A DNA stretch of 64,000 bases from Synanceia verrucosa (taxonomy: Eukaryota > Chordata > Actinopteri > Perciformes > Synanceiidae): assembly GCA_029721515.1 (NCBI GenBank), contig CM056569.1, positions 14,988,007 to 15,052,006 of the forward strand. Reading direction: 5' to 3'. A program made the translations under genes and the position numbers. Below the pieces are notes generated by a model. The model was given only the letters and a program-made list of their open reading frames with translations. It was not told the origin of the DNA and ran no database searches. Positions 59,501 through 64,000 of the stretch are shown here, piece by piece (positions within the stretch are counted from its first letter, which is position 1; each line of letters starts with the position of its first letter).

Positions 59501-62500
59501 TCTCTAACAGTTATGTTATCTTATATTTTCCATGTATTGTTTGACAGTCTTTCACTCACACTCATTAAACTGTAAAGCTTACATTCTTTTGCCTGAGAGG
59601 TAATCAGACGAGACAGTTATGCAACACTCTTTTCAGCGTCATCGCCGCCTCCGATTTTTTTTCCAAGGCTGTTTTGTCCCTGCAGAAAAAGTGGGCCATA
59701 CTTAAAAAAAATCTGAGTCCTGGGGGTGTCAAGGAGAGAAAAAAAAAACACTAAATTGTGCTCTTGAGTTACTAATGTGTGCTTGTGGTCACATTGTTGA
59801 TTTAAGGCTTTTGGTGTGATACAGCCACTTTGAAGCCCAAACAAACTATACAGTAGCTGTACAGGTACACGGGCTTTCCTCTTTATCTCCAGTATTGATC
59901 TGGAAATGACACTATAAATTAAAACAAATCATAAATCATGTTCAGTATTTTGAGTTCAGTCTTCCACTTTTAATCTGTTCTTTATCAATTATTAGTGACT
60001 TGTAGCCATCACACAGCAACAGCAACTATTGATTATTTATGAGGGTCAATATAAAACTGATATATTTACAGTATAATGTACTGAAATATTAAAATACAGT
60101 CCCTCTCTCATCTTTGTTTTTTTTTTTTTTTTGGTTTGTGTGTCTGAACTGCAGTGCGGAACGTTCATACAAAAGCCACAGTGTATTTTTCATGTGTGGA
60201 TGTCTGGAGACGCTCTGTCACACCAAAAACAATATTATATCAAGAGAATTAAGTAATCAGTGCACACTGATTAATAAATGTAGAGCATGATGTTTGTCTT
60301 TTTAAGACAGTTTTTGTCATTGTGTGTTGGTAACCTTCCATGCTGCAGTATCGAGTTCAGGAAAGTGAGGAGAATATTAAACATCCCATCTTTGCCACCC
60401 AGCGGGGGTTAACTTTATTTCATACTTATTGATTCAGGTGGAAGATTTGCTGTTTTATCAACTTGTCAAAGCAAAGTCACAGCAAAGATGTGGTATTTGA
60501 ATTCCTTCCTTGAGCTTCCTTGGAATATAGCCCTCAGGTTTTTTTTTTTCCTCTTTTACACGTTGATGCATTCAGACTGATATACAGGCAGTGTGGTCAC
60601 GCATAAAGTGATAGATTGCATTTTCTAAATGACAGAAGGTGAAGCAGAAATGCAATTAGAGCGCAAACATGTGGTTGTCTACCCTGTAATATACACAGTG
60701 ATAGTTTTGCCCATCTGTCAAGCAGACACCCACACACAAACACACACACATAAGTTTCAGAAGACATTGAAACACACACACACATACATTACATACTGTA
60801 CATAAAGGGAGTGTCTTTTGTCACATGACAGAATGGGCCATATGGAAGGCTGTGGAAGCTAAAAAAGCACACAGGGTATGATAATTAAATCAAAACATGC
60901 ATGTGGTGAACAGCCTGCAGACAAACAATAACAACAACAATAGCTGGCACTGGCTGTGAGCTGTTCTTATGTGCATGTGTAAACCCTGTGCAGTTCACTG
61001 CATTAGAAACAGGAAGTCATCTTTTGTTGGGGTGTGAAGGATGCACATCTGCTTATAAGACTTAATCGCTATTTTCAAGGAATTGCTCTAATGGCGTCTT
61101 GATCTATATCAGCTTTAGGCAATTCAGAACGGGTGGTGTGTGTCCGTGTGTATGTGTGAGCCTCAGCATGCATACACAACCCCCCTGTGTAGCACTCAGG
61201 AGCTGGAATTAAAGTGGGTTTAAGGGAGGCGAGGGTTGAAGGAGAGCGGAGGTTTATAACTCTGATTGCCATGCCCAGCACTCATAATGAGGCGCATTAC
61301 AGAGCTGATGTTGTAAGATTAGGGTGACTTAAGAGACATGAGCAGCATCGCAGATCAGAAAAGAGTGAGCTGGAGAGAGAGGGAAATAAGGGAGGAGCAT
61401 GAAGGAGAAGACTAAATGGTTAGTGAGACTGAAGGAAGATGATGAGCGAATGAGCAGAAAAACACCAGGAGGAAAGGAAGCCAGAGTATCCCAGCAACAT
61501 CTTTCTGATTGATGTCAAAGGGCTCTGAGGTGGACAAAAAAACAGAGACAGTGATAGATCTGTGCTGATGGTGGCATTGGAGAAATGAGGAGCAGGAGAA
61601 AGAAAAGTTTAAAAAAAAAAAAAAAAGAAATATCTGCATTCCTGTCAGCGTGCCAGAAAGGCAGAGAAGCTCTCAGTTATTAAAGCGTTGACAGCCTGTG
61701 ACAGCGATATAGCTCCATTTTGCTCCGGCCCCATCAACGGCTCGACTGGAATTCAAAACAGGCCAGGATGTCATGTAGACCGCTGACAGGTGTTTGTGTC
61801 CCTTTTCCATTACAATTGCCAGCAATAAAAAAAAAAGAAAAAAAGAAAAAAAGGAAATTTTCCATCCTTTCCCAGTAGTTCACTTTGTTTGATTTGATTG
61901 TGCAGTAAAGTTGATTTGCTGGGATGATGCGCTCCCAGTCCTTCAGAGGTTTTTGATGGGCACTCAGATTTGTGTGGCTGCCAGCTGTTGAACAATATAA
62001 TATGTAAAAATCTGCCTTTTGTAGCAAAGCTTCACGGTTTAATTTCCACAAATGGCTCTGCTGTGTGTTAGCACAGCAAACAGGAAAAACATAGACATTC
62101 ACCAAAATAAGATTCACTCCAAACCACCAAATTGCATATCCCAACATGAATGTGATGAACAGCTCAGGATATTTAGGTTATAAGATGTGAGATGCAAATG
62201 AACTGCTGAGTGTTCTCCTCAGTGGATTCAGATATTAGACATATCTCATATATTTAGGGAAATCCAAACACAATTCATCCTTTTGCACATGCACACATTT
62301 TGGAACAATAAAGTATCCATCCGGACACAGTTCAGCCACTCTAATAAACCACAGAATGCACAGAGACACTTACAGTTGACCTCTACTGTGTCTTTTGCCC
62401 TTTAGAGTGAGTTGTCTTCCAAGGACACTGGGCCATCCACCAGGAACCTTTGATAAATGCCTCAGGGTGTAACCAAGGACTGCTCTGATTCACAGGGGCC

Positions 62501-64000
62501 TCTGTGACAAACAGCCTTTACTGTGTAACATGGTTTAATGGTCATAAGAGTGGACGACCTTCCATACGACTTACACAACATCTTCATCACTGTATGACTG
62601 CAGGGTTTGTTGTGTGTAACAGTGTTGCTGCTGTGTGTGGATGGCGTAGAGACAGCCACATTTGCACCATATTTCCTTTGTCTTAGAGCGGAAACACATT
62701 GTTCCTCTCAGAATCTAGTGTTTCTGTACAGTTTGCGTGAATTTCAGTGGATTAATGCGCTGTGGATGGAGAGGGAACGCATAACTGCTCTCCAGTGGAT
62801 GGTGTAATGTCACAGACGCTCAGAATAATATGGACTTGTGATGTATTCCTGACAAACTGAATTGGCTGGTAATATAATAACACTTTATTTAGTTTATAGG
62901 TGGTTCATATGATATCATTGCAGTGAAGCAAATGGAAACCCGTCTTCTGCTGACGCGACACCAATACTTGTCTCTAAACATTTGTATGAAAATATTATTA
63001 TGAATGATGCATCGACTGAATTCAGCTGGAGTTTGCATGCTGCCCATGGGAACATCAAGCCAGGTATGGCAAATATCTTACTGAGGATGAGATGTCATCT
63101 GACAAATTAAAGGTCATTCTGGAGGCCACGGCAGCTGCAACACTGCCTGGAGCAGCATCTATGTAAATATTACAGGATAACTGAGATATTAGGCTTTTGT
63201 TACACTTCTGCAGGAAGAAGGGGGGGTGTTCTAAAAAATCGCTGCAATTAAAATTGTATTCTGTGCTCCGTCTCGTTTGTTTTTGTTGAGGCACGGTGGA
63301 CACCATTAGTGTCAGTTAGCATCGCTAACCGCCGAAGCTAATCGGGCTACACTGAGCTGGATTTGACAGCTAACTGCTCCCTGCAGTGGCAGGCAGCATG
63401 AACATGCTCCTGCAGAGAGGGCGGCACCGCTGTGTTTGAAGGCTGTGTCTCTTTCACCACATGTACATTTGTATGAAAGTACAGATCACATCCCCACACT
63501 GTGTATGCAAAGCATTTAATGCAAGATGCACAGCTGATTTTAGGGCAGTCTATCAGTCAGATCTGATATTGAAATGAACGATCACTAGTTGACACATTTT
63601 GTATTAAGGTGACATCTTAGAAGTACAACTTCCCCCTCTTTACTTTGATTGAACTGGCAATAGCTCATTAAAAGTCTGGCTGTTTTGCAATTTTGCACAA
63701 TGCGCTAAGCCTCACGGGGGGGTGAATGTGTCACTTATGCATGCAAACCAGGATGCAGATTGAAAATAGTGATAATAACACATTGCTATTGCTGTTATAA
63801 TATGCTACGCACTGTGCAAAGTGACACGCCTCAGAGGTGGTAAGTGCCCTCTAAGTGCTGTCTACTTCCTTTTCTTTTCAGGCAGCACCTTGGTCTGTTA
63901 TTTCATGTTTTTTTGTGTATTATTTCATGTTTTGCCTCTAATTGTTATTCATTATTTTGAGAGAATAACACATTTGAAATAGAATTATAATAAATCAATA
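56553..64000. other. Intronic sequence to window end, no gene recognised
   Basis: It contains microsatellites at 58980-58993 and 59118-59144, A/T-runs at 59165-59182 and 59400-59416, CA-rich 60728-60784, and a purine-rich stretch at about 61320-61630. A CAATAAAGTATCC motif at 62307 may be the tail of an eroded SINE. An acceptor-like CTTTTCTTTTCAG at 63879-63891 is followed by no frame resembling neurexin. Confidence 0.5.
59118..59144. repeat. (GT)13 microsatellite
   Basis: Perfect dinucleotide run, 20 bp before an A18 run. Confidence 0.95.

Noticed and set aside
63879..63891. CTTTTCTTTTCAG acceptor near the window end
   Set aside because: The sequence after it (GCAGCACCTTGGTC) does not encode the expected KEE-type neurexin exon and quickly hits stops.

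Overview
The window is vertebrate nuclear DNA from a teleost fish, probably a spiny-rayed (percomorph-type) species. It is AT-rich and non-operonic. It carries HE1/DANA-type tRNA-derived SINEs, an L2/Rex-like 3' tail, a truncated Tc1-like element, short non-autonomous DNA transposons with fish-type ends, and many CA/GT microsatellites. No bacterial, plasmid, phage or CRISPR feature is present.

The only coding DNA I can defend is two tiny exons on the + strand. The first (17207-17236, 30 nt) has a branch-point candidate, an AG-free pyrimidine tract and a GT donor. It encodes LAHLTLNDQ, with glycine codons split at both ends (phase 1 to phase 1). This matches the first microexon of alternatively spliced segment 1 (SS1) of alpha-neurexins, between EGF-A and the second LNS domain. 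The AHLTLN core is closer to my memory of neurexin-2 than of neurexins 1 and 3. The second (50099-50116, 18 nt) has an excellent CU-rich acceptor, a perfect GTAAGT donor and the same 1-1 phase. It would add GDSSQV after the first peptide. I read the window as the end of one long neurexin intron (1-17206), a 32.9 kb intron (17237-50098) and the start of a third (from 50117). The large exons on either side lie outside the window.

The rest is intron. From start to end it holds: a CCTTCGCCAAGG-ended repeat rich in AGGTCA half-sites (5365-5985); a polyadenylated retroposon-like insertion with a G-quadruplex-prone 5' end, between 17 bp target duplications (9895-10832); a + strand SINE with 14 bp target duplications (12856-13239) followed by a second, diverged SINE; microexon 1; a PIF/Harbinger-like MITE with TTA duplications (20769-21451); a - strand SINE with 14 bp duplications (26281-26643); a block of AATAAAGT tandem arrays and a duplicated repeat unit, one copy of which is interrupted by a piggyBac-like MITE with TTAA duplications (26794-29552); an hAT-like element (35536-36637); an internally deleted Tc1 element (39342-39798); a small hAT-like MITE; a - strand retroposon tail (about 45 kb); microexon 2; and a roughly 0.84 kb CT-rich minisatellite that seems to have expanded from inside a SINE (55613-56450).

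The signals that may act together are splicing-related. Both microexons are flanked by CU-rich, PTB-type tracts. Microexon 1 lies between two SINEs in opposite orientation. Microexon 2 has a large transcribed UCUCU-rich array 5.5 kb downstream. Both exons keep frame whether included or skipped, so four SS1 isoforms are possible from these two alone.
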